Assembly (NCBI GenBank): GCA_916700875.1
Contig: CAKAKS010000032.1
Coordinates: 20,513,629-20,577,628 of the forward strand
Direction of reading: 5' to 3'
Length of the DNA stretch: 64,000 nt
Source of the DNA: Sebastes aleutianus
Taxonomy: Eukaryota > Chordata > Actinopteri > Perciformes > Sebastidae
Under the pieces are notes generated by a model. That model saw only the letters and a list, made by a program, of their open reading frames with translations. It was not told the DNA's origin and did no database searches. A program made the position numbers and the translations under genes. Of this stretch, positions 45,481 through 56,000 are shown in pieces. Numbering within the stretch: position 1 is the first letter of the stretch; every line of letters begins with the position of its first letter.

Positions 45481-45528
45481 TATCGATCAGCCCATCAAAA
45501 GGGCCTTTAAACATCTACAACTCTGTAT

Positions 45529-46432
45529 TTAAAGGTGCTCTATACGATATCCAGAGCATTAATATAGCAGCAAACAACTATTTGCTATGTAAAGATTTAA
45601 AGGAGTAATGTCTACCTGAGCAGAGAATGAAGTTGCTCTCCCTCTGTGTGTGTTGTAATCAGAGCTTTGTTGGCATTTTAGTGCATGTGAGCGGCACGCT
45701 CACATGCACTGGCTAGCTCACGGCTGCCACTCTGCACTGCTCTCATACGGCGGTTACAGCAGATAACACCGTCCCGACCAACAGCGCAGTTGCAGAAGCG
45801 TAGCAGCCACCCGCCGGTTCCCCCTCAGGTTAACACTGTTAGCTCTGTCAGCACATTATACGACCTGCCGGCGCCATGGATGTATTAAGAGAACTGGATA
45901 CAGTGTTGGAGGCGGGCCCCCGTTCATTCCTATGAAAGTGGCGCATGAAGTGGCGCATGAAGCCAAAATGGCTTGACTGCCGAGAGATAAAAGCACCCGG
46001 ATCTTCCGGCGATCTTCTGTTTTATTGGGCCCATAGAGCAGGCGCAGTAGCATTTCTTTTAACCCTGCCTTCCAGCCCTCGGCCCAGCCTCAGTCTGAGG
46101 CTCATTCACATGAACGGAGGAAGGGAAATAATATAAATAACTCTGGATTCAGCTACTAGTGCATTTTTCAACTTTTAGGACCTTATGATTTAAATTAGCA
46201 CTATTCAAGTGTTCATTCTGGGAAGTTGATTTACTTCAAAAAAAAAAAAAAAATCCCAATGTAAGTCTATGGGACCAACCCGGAAGTTGTAATTCCACGG
46301 TTTGGCCACTACAAAAATTTGCTTCAAAGCCCGACGCTCTTCCTGGGGGCTTGGCCGGCTCAGCCGTCACCATATTGAGAGCCATGCGAGGGGCAACAGA
46401 AATGCTCCTGATTCCGTATGTAGCACCTTTAA
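45529..46432. mobile_element. TTAA-flanked composite MITE
   Basis: Left end TTAAAGGTGCTCTATACG, right end CGTATGTAGCACCTTTAA: inverted with two mismatches, TTAA at both edges. The interior combines a segment related to 41889-42750 (45713-45788), a perfect hairpin (45681-45709) and repeat-like sequence around 45905-46400, including an A run (46239-46254). Non-coding. Confidence 0.8.
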
Positions 46433-47579
46433 TATGTGCAGAAATAGAAAACAAGACATTATGGTTACATGCTAAATCGATGGAATACACTTTTAAGTTT
46501 AGGCAGTTAAAGTTTGTGCTTAAAAGAAACCCAACACTGTCTGTTGAAACGAGTGCAGGCAGTCTTTAATGTCAAGTGAGAAACTTTCAAAGAGGACAGT
46601 CATTATTTGAACGACCACCAGAGGCCGCTTGTCAGGAAATAGGAAAAATGCTGAGAAAAAAAGTGTTGTTTTTTTCCTAAATGCTTTTAGCAGTCAAACA
46701 GAACACTATGGAGAATAGCTGAGTGAGGTCACCTCTATTTGTGGGGTCACAGCCTGCAGAGGCAGTCACAGTGGAGACTCAGTCGAGCACTCAGACTCAG
46801 CCCTCTCAAAGCCCAATCACTCACAACGGAAGCTGGTAGTCGCGGCAGGATGACTGATACTTATTGCTGGCTTCACCATCATCATGTTTAGACAACCCCA
46901 ATACATAATGCACGATCCAATGTTGTGTGTGCGCGCAGTACGGTCATACATGTTGTAGATGGGAAGTAGATGCATCAGTCACAAAGGGCACGTGAAGGAT
47001 GACTGGCTGTCTCCCCATGTGTTCCGAATGGAGGAACTGTCATGGATTTCTCAATTGATTACGCGTCCTCACATCCAGCTCGTAATTGCATAAGAGTCAA
47101 GGCAAGCTGGGTTTCGGACGAGAACATTCAATCACTTTTCATCTATTATGAAGCATATACTCAAAGCTCAATATGGAAAGAGACGCTTTATCAAGCCCGA
47201 GGTATCGCCGTGATGAAAAATTGACCGCATTAATAAGACTTCACTGTGTTTTCTTCAGCTTAATGCGAGTCCAATTCTCACTGTCCCGACATTTTACCTT
47301 TTCTACATTTCGCTGTCTAGACCTCTTGAAGATGTGCTCAGATTTGTCAAAATAAGGACATCTCTTTCAAGGCCCCAGACTACTTGATGTCTTGGGCTTT
47401 CATACTGATAGAAGATGAAAGGAATATAAAAATGTCTGAATCCTAATACCGTTCTCCGTCTGCTCCGTTATCACATAGATCATAGGGAGACGCTCATGAA
47501 AGGGCCCGGCAACAAATAAAAGCATTTTTTCCAAGCGGGCCACGGCACAAATAAGTGGAGGCACTTTGAAATGCAGAGT

Positions 47580-47609
47580 GGTCAGTCAGTCAGTCAGTCA
47601 GTCAGTCGG
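47580..47609. repeat. (GTCA)n tetranucleotide repeat
   Basis: About seven units, ending in two GTCG variants. Confidence 0.95.
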
Positions 47610-48503
47610 TCGGTGCGTCCTCCCGTCTCAGATAGTGTCAGCCCCAACGCCGTACCCTGACCCCTCCTCTGTGTTGTGTGGAGGCAGCACGAGGCAGGTT
47701 GCCAGAAGCTCTCAGGGCTGGTAGAACAAAATGTCTCGGCGGGTCTTGTTTTATTTCCCTCAAGTAGCATTCAACACCTCCCCATCACATTCGCACAGAC
47801 AACCTCCCATTACCATACGATTCAAATCTAACATTGCCTTTCATTCGTTGTAAAAGGGCACCCAGAAACGTGTAATTATTTCCCTCTCTTCCCTCCCTGA
47901 GATCAAAGCCCAAACAGGAGTGATTACAGAGAGTCAGGTTGTCTTTGAAGACCCCCTTCTTTCTGCTTGGTTACAGTATAAACAGGGCCGGGAGACGCCA
48001 CAGCGCTAACCTCTCCTCAGCAGGCACACACTTGCCGAGCGGCAGGTGTGTTCTCTGTTTACAGGCAGCCGCTGTTAGCGCGGTGCACTTCAACCCTGAC
48101 CCGTCTCAGGGTCTCTGGTAGCTCTCTCCCTCCCCACCGCTCACTTTCTCTGTCGTAAAAAAAGCAGCAGCAGGCTCAGCCGCATCCCCCTGCGCTTCTC
48201 TCCTTGAACCCCCGGCTGTAAAACATACTTTTACGTGATCTGTTTTTGGTTTGCGGGGTTAGCCGTGGCAAGACTGAGAGATGCGCTGATTGCAATGTTT
48301 ATAAAGGGAGGGGGGAAGTATACGATTGAGAGGGGAACCATGCAGACTCTCTTGCGTGTCATATAGGAACCATGCTGTAAGATTCCTTTTTAATTTGGCA
48401 GTCCAAACATCACAGTTGGCCCGGCGTTTTGCCTCTTTCCAGCTGTGTATTTACAGTAAATGGATGACTGAATTACAGCGAGGAATGGAGAATCAATTCC
48501 CGT

Positions 48504-48526
48504 CCTCTCTCTCTCTCTCTCTCTCT
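48504..48526. repeat. (CT)n microsatellite
   Basis: About 11 units. Confidence 0.95.
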
Positions 48527-49165
48527 GTCTTTTTGTCTCTCTGTTATTTTTAGGTGGACAGCAAAACAGTTTTCGCAACTGAAAGCGAACACCGTCCAAC
48601 GTAGTTATGCCAAGATTTACTAAGACCTTCCAGCTGCGAGAGCTACAGTGTAACGATAATAGGACAGGGTAACAATCTCTTTATAGCCTTGGATTTACAT
48701 GTGTTTACCATGGGAGCAGGAGATAAAATGGTAATTATGCGAGAACTGCATGTAGCTCGACACGTTCTTGTTAAGTATAATGAAAGAATGCTTTCTGCTT
48801 CTTCTTTTTTTTGCAAGTTGTATAACCCCCCATATATGGTTTTCAAACTTATCATCTTATCTGCAGACATCTGTAAATGTTGGATGCCAATGCACAGAAT
48901 AAATCCCTCACTGACAGAAAGGCTAGAAGTACTGGCTGTCTCACAATCTATTGAATCACAGTAATAGCTGATTTACTACAGTTGCTCTGCATGCCAGGTT
49001 ATGCTTTCCACTAACAAGTGCTTATGGCTCACTCCAGGTCTTCAGCACAAAAGATTTCCAATTTTCTCTATTATCATCTATCATATAATGAACTAAAATA
49101 AACAGCAGTAAAGTTATAGCCCCTGCACCTTCATGGTATCGAGCCACACAGGGCTTTAGGGCTCA

Positions 49166-50150
49166 TTTTTTGTGCATTTTCCTACGAATGTCCAGCAACA
49201 CATGTCAGTTTCCGCTCCTGTATTTTCAAAATAATTTTTCCGTCTTCACATGAAAAAAACAAAACTATTTAATTAGGTTTAGGAAAAGATTGACTTGGTT
49301 AGGTTTAGGCAACAACACTACTTAGTTTTGGAAAAGATCGTGGTTTGGGTTAAAATAACATCGAAAGTGGCGTAACTTAAGTGCGGAAGTTACGTGACAA
49401 ATCAACGTTGACCTCTGGTTTCACACGGGGTACGAACACCGTTCTCCTGGGCGACAGTCCAGTGTTTTTTGACCAGCCCCTTCTCATTCCCAGGGTGTTA
49501 AATACAGAGGCTTTGTCACGGCCGTCTGCGTTCGGTACAACCGCACAAGGCACCCTTTACTGTCAGTATGAAACGTACCAGGCGTTCCATTAACTATATT
49601 GTAAACCCAACAGTAAACGCTCCGGTAAAGTGCGCTGGGAGTGTGCTGACGTAGTTTTAAGAGCGAAAAGACACAGATGTATGAGTCCAACAAACAAGGC
49701 TTTCATCCAGGAGGCCCGCTGTTCATTTCCCGTGCGTCACGTTACAATCAGCTGCTGGTTCGTGTTTCATGTTCACAACGTTCAGTGTCATTTTCACTGT
49801 ACAAACGTAGTAGGTTTAAGCTCAACCATGTAGTTCTTTCCTAAACCTAACTGTAGTGGATTTGTTGCTTAATCCAGTGACGCCAAAGGTACCTATAGTG
49901 GTCTTGATGCTGAAAATAAAGTGACGCCAAGGGGCGTGACAAAGCGGCAGTATGTGACGAGTTGGGATGAGAACGTGTTGTTTTTGACTCACCCATCCAC
50001 CCGACCTCCTCCCTACACAGCGTTTGTCGCCCATTATACTTCCTGATTCACAATTATGTGGATTACACACATATTGAATTTGTGGGATACATGAATTACA
50101 GTGCATTACTTTTCGTAGGTATAGCTACGAACGGTGTACGAGAACAGCCT
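49166..50150 (-). mobile_element. family F MITE, long copy
   Basis: Contains TTTTCCTACGAATGTCCAG, repeated TTAGGTTTAGG and the right end ACGAACGGTGTACGAGAACAGCC, which is the complement of the left end at 63462. The central 49400-49980 sequence is extra compared with the other copies and may be part of a larger family member. The outer left terminus is eroded. Confidence 0.75.
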
Positions 50151-51597
50151 GTGCTGAGGTTAAGTTGCCAAATATTGCAGTTTCTAATAGAAAAGGTCAC
50201 CATTAATTGAAAACGTTTTGTCTGATGCCACGAACAGAAAATCAAAGCCTGATGAATTTCTTGTGTTTCAGTCAGTTGAACATGAACATTTGTGTTAGGT
50301 TTTTTAACATTTTTTGAGAGGAAAAAAACAAAGTAAAAGTTGCCGGTTTGATCCAACTGAGGTCGGCGCCCGAGGTTTGCATCTGGCAAGAAGCCAGCCT
50401 TTGCTCTCTGACCTTGCTGGCAAAAAAGTGGTCATACATGTTACCACTCACAAACACACAGACTGTATTACAGTAGAACTGATATGTGTGTCAGACACCC
50501 AGAGCAGCATCTGTACTGTGTGCTGCACTGCTGTTGAACCTGCGTTTCTACACTTGGGCCTACTACTAGTCTTCAGGCAGCATTGGAAGTAGAGAGATAT
50601 TCCCAACAAATACCCCCCATCCTCTTACACACACACACACACTCACCAGCTCCCATCAGACCACTCTACCTCTGCAGGAGCACCGGCTCACATCAGCTGA
50701 GCGCAGAGAGGACCTGTCACAGGAGGAGCAAGATGCTAACCATTAGCAAATTTACGTCAGCCCAAGCGCAAAGGGTCAGCGCGGTCAGGCGGACCACCCA
50801 ACAGCTTGGTCATCAAGGACAAAGACACAGAGGAGGGAGAAGGAGAGAGAAAGAGAAAAAAAAGGAGAAGGGAGGGAGGACAGGAGCGTGGCTATCTCCT
50901 TTCAGACAGTCCTGCTGAAATGTGCTGAGATGACACAAGCTCTTACATACGGTGTGTGCACTCAGTTGTGAAGCCACATGTGCTGTCAGCACTGTTTAGG
51001 TATTGTTCATTATGTGAGTGTGCGACTTTATGCGTCTGGCTCGATGAGGCGACATATACGAGTACATGTGTGTTCTTAAGGAAAAGCATTGTGGGTTCGT
51101 CTCTGCAGAGTGATGACAGAGTCCAGTCTGCTGCTTTAATGCTGAACTAACACCGCAAGCATCACAGGCATACTTTTCAGCCTCATATTTTTCAACAGCC
51201 CCTGGCTCGGGTTATTTGGGTCGTCGTGACATGACAGAGTAATTGGTTTGCACAGATCACTCCCTGTATTTGACGACCTGCCCCATTTACTGTCTGAGCG
51301 CTCCGGTCAAGCTGCTTATAAATCTTTCACCGACTTGATTAATTGTCTCAAAAGTGCTCCTCTGCCAGGTAAATAAATAATGAGCAAAGTGATGATTTCT
51401 ATTGTTGTCCAGTCGGCGGGTTGACCCGCTGAGAGGTCGACTGTGAAAAACACCTCCCGGGGAGGAGAGGAGAAAATAGAATATTTAAAGAAACAAATAA
51501 ATTGGTCTCCAGAGGTGTTTGTTCTTTATGGTGTAATTCTTATGATGTGATTGTTTATGTGCGGAAGAGAGGAGGAGTGTATCCATATGTGCACGTC
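50151..51597. other. unique non-coding DNA
   Basis: Short CA run (50629-50641) and a purine-rich stretch (50820-50885). No gene recognised. Confidence 0.45.
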
Positions 51598-51767
51598 TGC
51601 TTCCAGGTCTCCAGACTAACTTTTTACAGAGGTTGCACTGGTGCGCCTAACTTTTTCATTTAGGTGCACCAGAACATAAGCTTTGTGCACCCAAAATGTT
51701 TCACTGCGCATTTTGGTGCCGCAATAATACATGTTAAGCGTTTTTGGGTTATTCCCATAGGCCTACA
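51598..51767. repeat. possible repeat fragment
   Basis: Two nearly inverted strings, GGTGCACCAGAAC and GTGCACCC, and a GGTGCGCC variant suggest a MITE fragment, but there is no second copy in this window. Confidence 0.25.
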
Positions 51768-51771
51768 CTAG

Positions 51772-52080
51772 GGATGTCACAATACCAGAAATTTCGTAGT
51801 CAATACCAATACCAGTGAAATTCCACAATTCTCAATACCAATTCGATACCATGGTAAAAAACAAAAGTAAAACAATAAATCCCATGTTCTTCAACGTCCA
51901 CCCCTTACTACTGTTTGCATATTGGTTTTTGTTAGGAAGTTTTAAACAGGTCATAATTCTCTCTCTATTATCTATTTTATATTGCTGTGAAAACATCTCC
52001 TTCAAACAACTGGATTTATTCAAGTTTCTCACCAAAAATGACATTTGACAATCATGATAATGTTAGAATTTACCTTCACC
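51772..52080 (+). mobile_element. hAT-like MITE, right-truncated
   Basis: Left end TAGGGATGTCACAATACCAG is typical of hAT MITEs; repeated CAATACCA and CGATACCATGG strings follow, resembling 17640-17720. The right terminus is lost against the adjoining family D copy. Confidence 0.55.
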
Positions 52081-52091
52081 CAATACTCATC

Positions 52092-52697
52092 TTAAAGCTT
52101 CCGAATGTTTTTGGCAATTCGTAATAACCTTTCAGCATATTGTAATTCAAGTGTTCTGAGAGATAACTAGACTTCTGCACCTCCTCATGGCTCTGTTTTC
52201 AGGCTTTAAAAAATCTAGCTTGTGACGGGAGACTTTGGCCAATCACAGGTCATTTCAGAGAGCGAGCGTTCCTATTGGCTGTGCTACAGCTGGTGGGCGG
52301 TGCTTGGTATTTCCTTAACTGATCTCAACATGGCTGCCGGGTCACAAACTTTCTCATTTTAAAGCTAAACAGTACACTACCAGATGTTTCTGAAAACATT
52401 TGAGGCGAGAAATAGGCATTACAGTAACAGAACATTAATTCATATTTGATCAGCGCTGCCTAGTTTGATCGTTCGATCGGAGTTTGCAAGTGATTGACAG
52501 CTGCTCAGAGGCGGCAGACTCCAGCTCTGATTGGTTGTTTTCCTCCGGTCTGTGAAATCTTGCAGATGCCATTAGGAGCACCGGGAGGACACAGAGGCAC
52601 ATGATTTTTTTCAGGTTACTCTCAGAACATAGCGACCGTTTTAAAAAATAACTTTTTTTAAAATCATATTTGCTCCAATTCAACTCACTGCAGATTC
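52092..52697 (+). mobile_element. family D element, most complete copy
   Basis: Starts TTAAAGCTTCCGAATG, corresponding in reverse to the TTTAA end at 15705. Contains AATCACAGGTCATTTCAGAG, AACATGGCTGCCGGGTCAC and GATTGGTTGTTTTCCTCC. The TTTAA end present at 20013 is lost here. Together the copies imply TTAA-terminated ends. Non-coding. Confidence 0.8.
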
Positions 52698-52959
52698 CAA
52701 CATGTATTTGTTGTTCACAATGTTGCATATCAGGGAAAAATAGGGTGCGTCCCCTGGGTGCATCAATCATGAATTTAACAGTCTACCTATGGTACTGTCA
52801 GGTATCCACATGTTTACATATTACGCTGGCATCAGAGCATAATGTAATGGTTGCGTGGCGAGTGAGGGGTTGAGTGACAGAGAGATGCGCTACGAGCAGA
52901 TCAGCTGTTTGGCGATCATCGGAGCAGAGAAGAAACTAGCAGTAAAGTTGTCACCTTGC

Positions 52960-53088
52960 ATGGCAGCCTCTGCCATCAGTGCGTGAATGTGTGTGTGAAT
53001 GGGTGAATGCTGACATGTAGTGTAAAGCGCTTTGAGTGGTCGGAAGACTAGAAAAGCCCTATATAAGTGCAAGTTCATTTTATGGTTG
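52960..53088 (+). repeat. LINE-like 3' tail fragment
   Basis: The string GTAAAGCGCTTTGAGTGGTC followed by GACTAGAAAAGCCCTATATA is the 3' end of a very common fish retroelement, preceded by GGCAGCCTCTGCCATCAGTG. Only the tail is present, as usual for 5'-truncated copies. Confidence 0.6.
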
Positions 53089-53370
53089 TGAGGCTACAGG
53101 GCTGGTTTGACACATACACACAGATTTTTGGTTGCATGCACTCTGCAGCCCTGGCTTCCCACTTTTAATAGGAAATACGTTTTTCAGGGACACTTTATGC
53201 ATACACTCATGTCAGCTTCACAAAAACGTACAAGCATATCTCCTTGTTAAAGGGGATGACTTTCGCCTTAATTGAGACTTAAAGGTTCACCTTGCCTTTT
53301 CTGTACAAGCTTTAAATTCAGCGCCCTCTGTAACTTCTAGCAGTGAGGATTTAGGAGGAGGTAATGACAA

Positions 53371-53406
53371 CCTGCCCCCTGGTCTGGCAAACCAGCAGGG
53401 GGCAGA
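53371..53406. promoter_or_regulatory. two opposed CTCF-like cores
   Basis: The minus strand reads CCAGACCAGGGGGCAGG (53371-53387) and the plus strand reads CCAGCAGGGGGCAGA (53392-53406). Both fit the CTCF core and face away from each other, in DNA with no recognised transposon. Confidence 0.45.
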
Positions 53407-53789
53407 GGTGTGTGTGTGTGTGTGTGGGTGTTCCTGTGTGTTCTTGGAGGGGTTTATTCCTCCTCCACCTCCACTTTAATGACATCAGAGAGGAGACAGT
53501 AGTTCACTGCTGGAGAGCATACCAAACAGGAAGGCTCTCCCTCTCTCTCTCATACAGTGTCTCCTTGGGTATTACAGCTCAATATGAGGTGTTCTGTTTG
53601 GCCTGGCTGGGTTTTAATAAAACCTGACAAGGATTTATCACCTGTTCATGGCTCTATGTGCTGCCACTCTGTCAGACAGAGGTGGTGTCGGTGTTCGGGA
53701 GGGGGGTTGGCTCCGGCATGCAGCAGTCATATTCACCTCATATTAATGTGTTTGCGAGAACCGAATTCGCCCGGAGGAACAAGGCAATG

Positions 53790-54010
53790 AGGTTGGCTTG
53801 ATGAAGTGAACGTATTAAGGAGCAGGCCATCATTTTATTTCAATGAAACTATTTTTGCGTGCTCATCCCTCAAAAAGCCCTCCCTGATTGAGACAATTCT
53901 CATGCATATTACCGCACCTCATCATGTGCAGTATTAACAGAGAGGGGGAAAAAAACATCCAAAGTTTATTAAAACAATAACTAACATCAGCAGAGGAGGT
54001 TTACGCGAAC
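53790..54010. promoter_or_regulatory. possible conserved non-coding block
   Basis: Non-repetitive AT-rich DNA with CATCATTTTATTTCAATG and a POU-like ATGCATATTA. Weak evidence. Confidence 0.22.
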
Positions 54011-54252
54011 ACCTGTGGATATGTAGGACGGCGTGTAAATAACACGTGGACAGTGGCTGTCTCGCGTCAAAACGTCCTCTGAAGAGGTTTCATTATCCTC
54101 TTTCCATCTACCCCCCTCCATCTCTCATCATTCTCTCTCCATCCCTCACTCCGCCTCGTCGTCATTTCTGTGTGCGCCTCTCACCAGGCATCCCCATTGA
54201 GGACTTCTTCAGGACCGTTGCTAGGTGATGGCCCCCTGATTAACGAAGGAGC

Positions 54253-54258
<6 letters not shown>

Positions 54259-54283
<25 letters not shown>

Positions 54284-54299
54284 CACGCGTGTGTGTGTC
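54259..54299. repeat. (GT)n microsatellite
   Basis: (GT)12 followed by GCACGC and a second GT block. Confidence 0.95.
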
Positions 54300-55029
54300 T
54301 CTTTCTCGGCAGTTATCACTAATTGACAGCTGCCGGCCCTCGGGGCTGTATTCTAACCCCGCGCCCCCAGTGTAATCGGAGGGCAGGGCTCTGTCGCCCC
54401 CCGTAGGATAGTGAGCAGGCTGGGGGGAAAGGAGGGGAGGCAGCGCTGCTTTGGCTCTGGCCTTATTGTGGCGCAACACGCTGCAAGACCTGTTTTGGTA
54501 AGCAAAAAAAGATGTAGGGAGGGAGAGGAGGGGTGAGAGGCGACAATGAGATGGGGAGCGAGCGATAGGAGGAGGAAATCAGGAGGGCAACGAGGGGCAA
54601 GGAGTGGTGAGATTGGAAAGGAGAGGAGAAGAAGAGCGGGTGGAGGGGTGAGGCCATGGCATGCTGTCTGAGGAAGGGGGGGTCCCCAGCTTTTCCACAG
54701 TGCCAGTCTGCCGGCTCAACACCATCTGGAAGTATTCTCAAACACCGGCCAAACTCTCCTCTCTCCAACTAGGACAATCTGATTATTCAGCCCCTCCCTT
54801 TTGCAATAGAACTCAAATTAAAATGAGATTATTGTGATCATACTTTGGGCTCAGAGGTTGATAATGAGTTAGGGGGCACATGTGACTGTATATGAGGTCT
54901 GCGTGATATATACTGCAAATGTTTGCCAACTTTGGTCCCGAGTTTGCTTTAGTCTGAAAAGGCTTTCAAATATTTGCTCGGGGCGCTTTGAGTCAAAAAT
55001 TGAAAAACTGTCAAAGCTATCGGGAGAAA

Positions 55030-56000
55030 CTCGGGGGTAATTTTGAGAAAACTCAAACTACCCTAATAAAAAATCATCATGTGGTTATTAAACAAAGGCT
55101 TTCATGAAATGAGTATTTAATATTTATTCAATAACATTATAATCACTCTCTTATCATTAGTGCTTTGAAAGCTGACTGAAATAAGTAGCGCCTTTTTTTC
55201 ATTATAGCTATTAGAGAGTGGCAACAGAATCAAACAGATGTCTGCGTGCCGCTGTATTTTAAACGTTTCCCTCTTTTTTCAAAGGCAAGCAATTAAAAAG
55301 GCCCCTTGTCAAATATTAACTGCGCTTGAATGTATAGAGTGTGACACGGAAACCGCAATATATCATAATAAATTCAAACTAATTAGCAAAAAGCTTTTGA
55401 TGCATGTGTCATCTCGGCGTCTCTTATGTGAAAATGCTTAATAATAGCACTCCAAACGGGTTTAAGAATGTAATTAATATGCATAAAAGTGCTGAATCCT
55501 CAAACACATAGCATTCGGTTTGATGTAGTGAAATGTAGAAGGGCTTAAAATCCATGCATCTTGTACTGAAGAACAAAAACACAATTACAACTGTGTCATC
55601 TCCACTCTACGTAATCGCAATGACTGATTATTTTCACAGGAAGCATGAATTAAATTACGGTATAGGACATGTTTGTCTCATGATAAAAGCTGCATTGCCT
55701 CCACTGTAATTATCTTCATATTACTGTAATTATTTGAAAGTGTGCAAAACGGATTATTCCCATTTCGCCTCCGACTGCTGCACTGATCCTCTTTCCGCCG
55801 CGGCCCGGAGCCTGTCACACGCCGTCCGCCTCTACGTCTTCATGCAGACTTTGACATTGGCGAGCAATCGATAGATCCTCGGCGCAGAAATGCATCTCAC
55901 CCTGATTATAATGAAGATAGCTGGTCATTTAAAATGCTAATGGCCAATTTCACCTAATAAGAGACATTCAGCCCAGCAGTTCATTAAAATTTAGAGGTGG
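55030..56000. promoter_or_regulatory. long enhancer-like block (putative conserved non-coding element)
   Basis: Nearly 1 kb of non-repetitive DNA, mostly AT-rich, dense in developmental motifs. These are AACAAAGG (55091), TTCAAAG (55278, TCF/SOX type), CAATTAAA (55290), a composite homeodomain/POU string TAATTAATATGCATAA (55471-55486), two exact ACTGTAATTAT copies (55703-55713, 55723-55733) and AATCGATAGATC (55866). A short GC-rich island (55791-55850) interrupts it. Conservation and activity are not testable here. Confidence 0.45.

Larger units (their letters stand above)
46433..49165. other. unique non-coding DNA
   Basis: Contains (GTCA)n at 47580-47609, (CT)n at 48504-48526 and a CTCF-resembling CCACCAGAGGCCGC at 46616-46630. 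No gene recognised. Confidence 0.45.
52698..55029. other. unique non-coding DNA with a LINE-like tail
   Basis: Includes a retroelement-like tail (52960-53088), a CTCF-like pair (53371-53406), GT runs (53409-53426, 54259-54299), a possible enhancer (53790-54010) and a purine-rich tract (54505-54650). No gene recognised. Confidence 0.5.
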
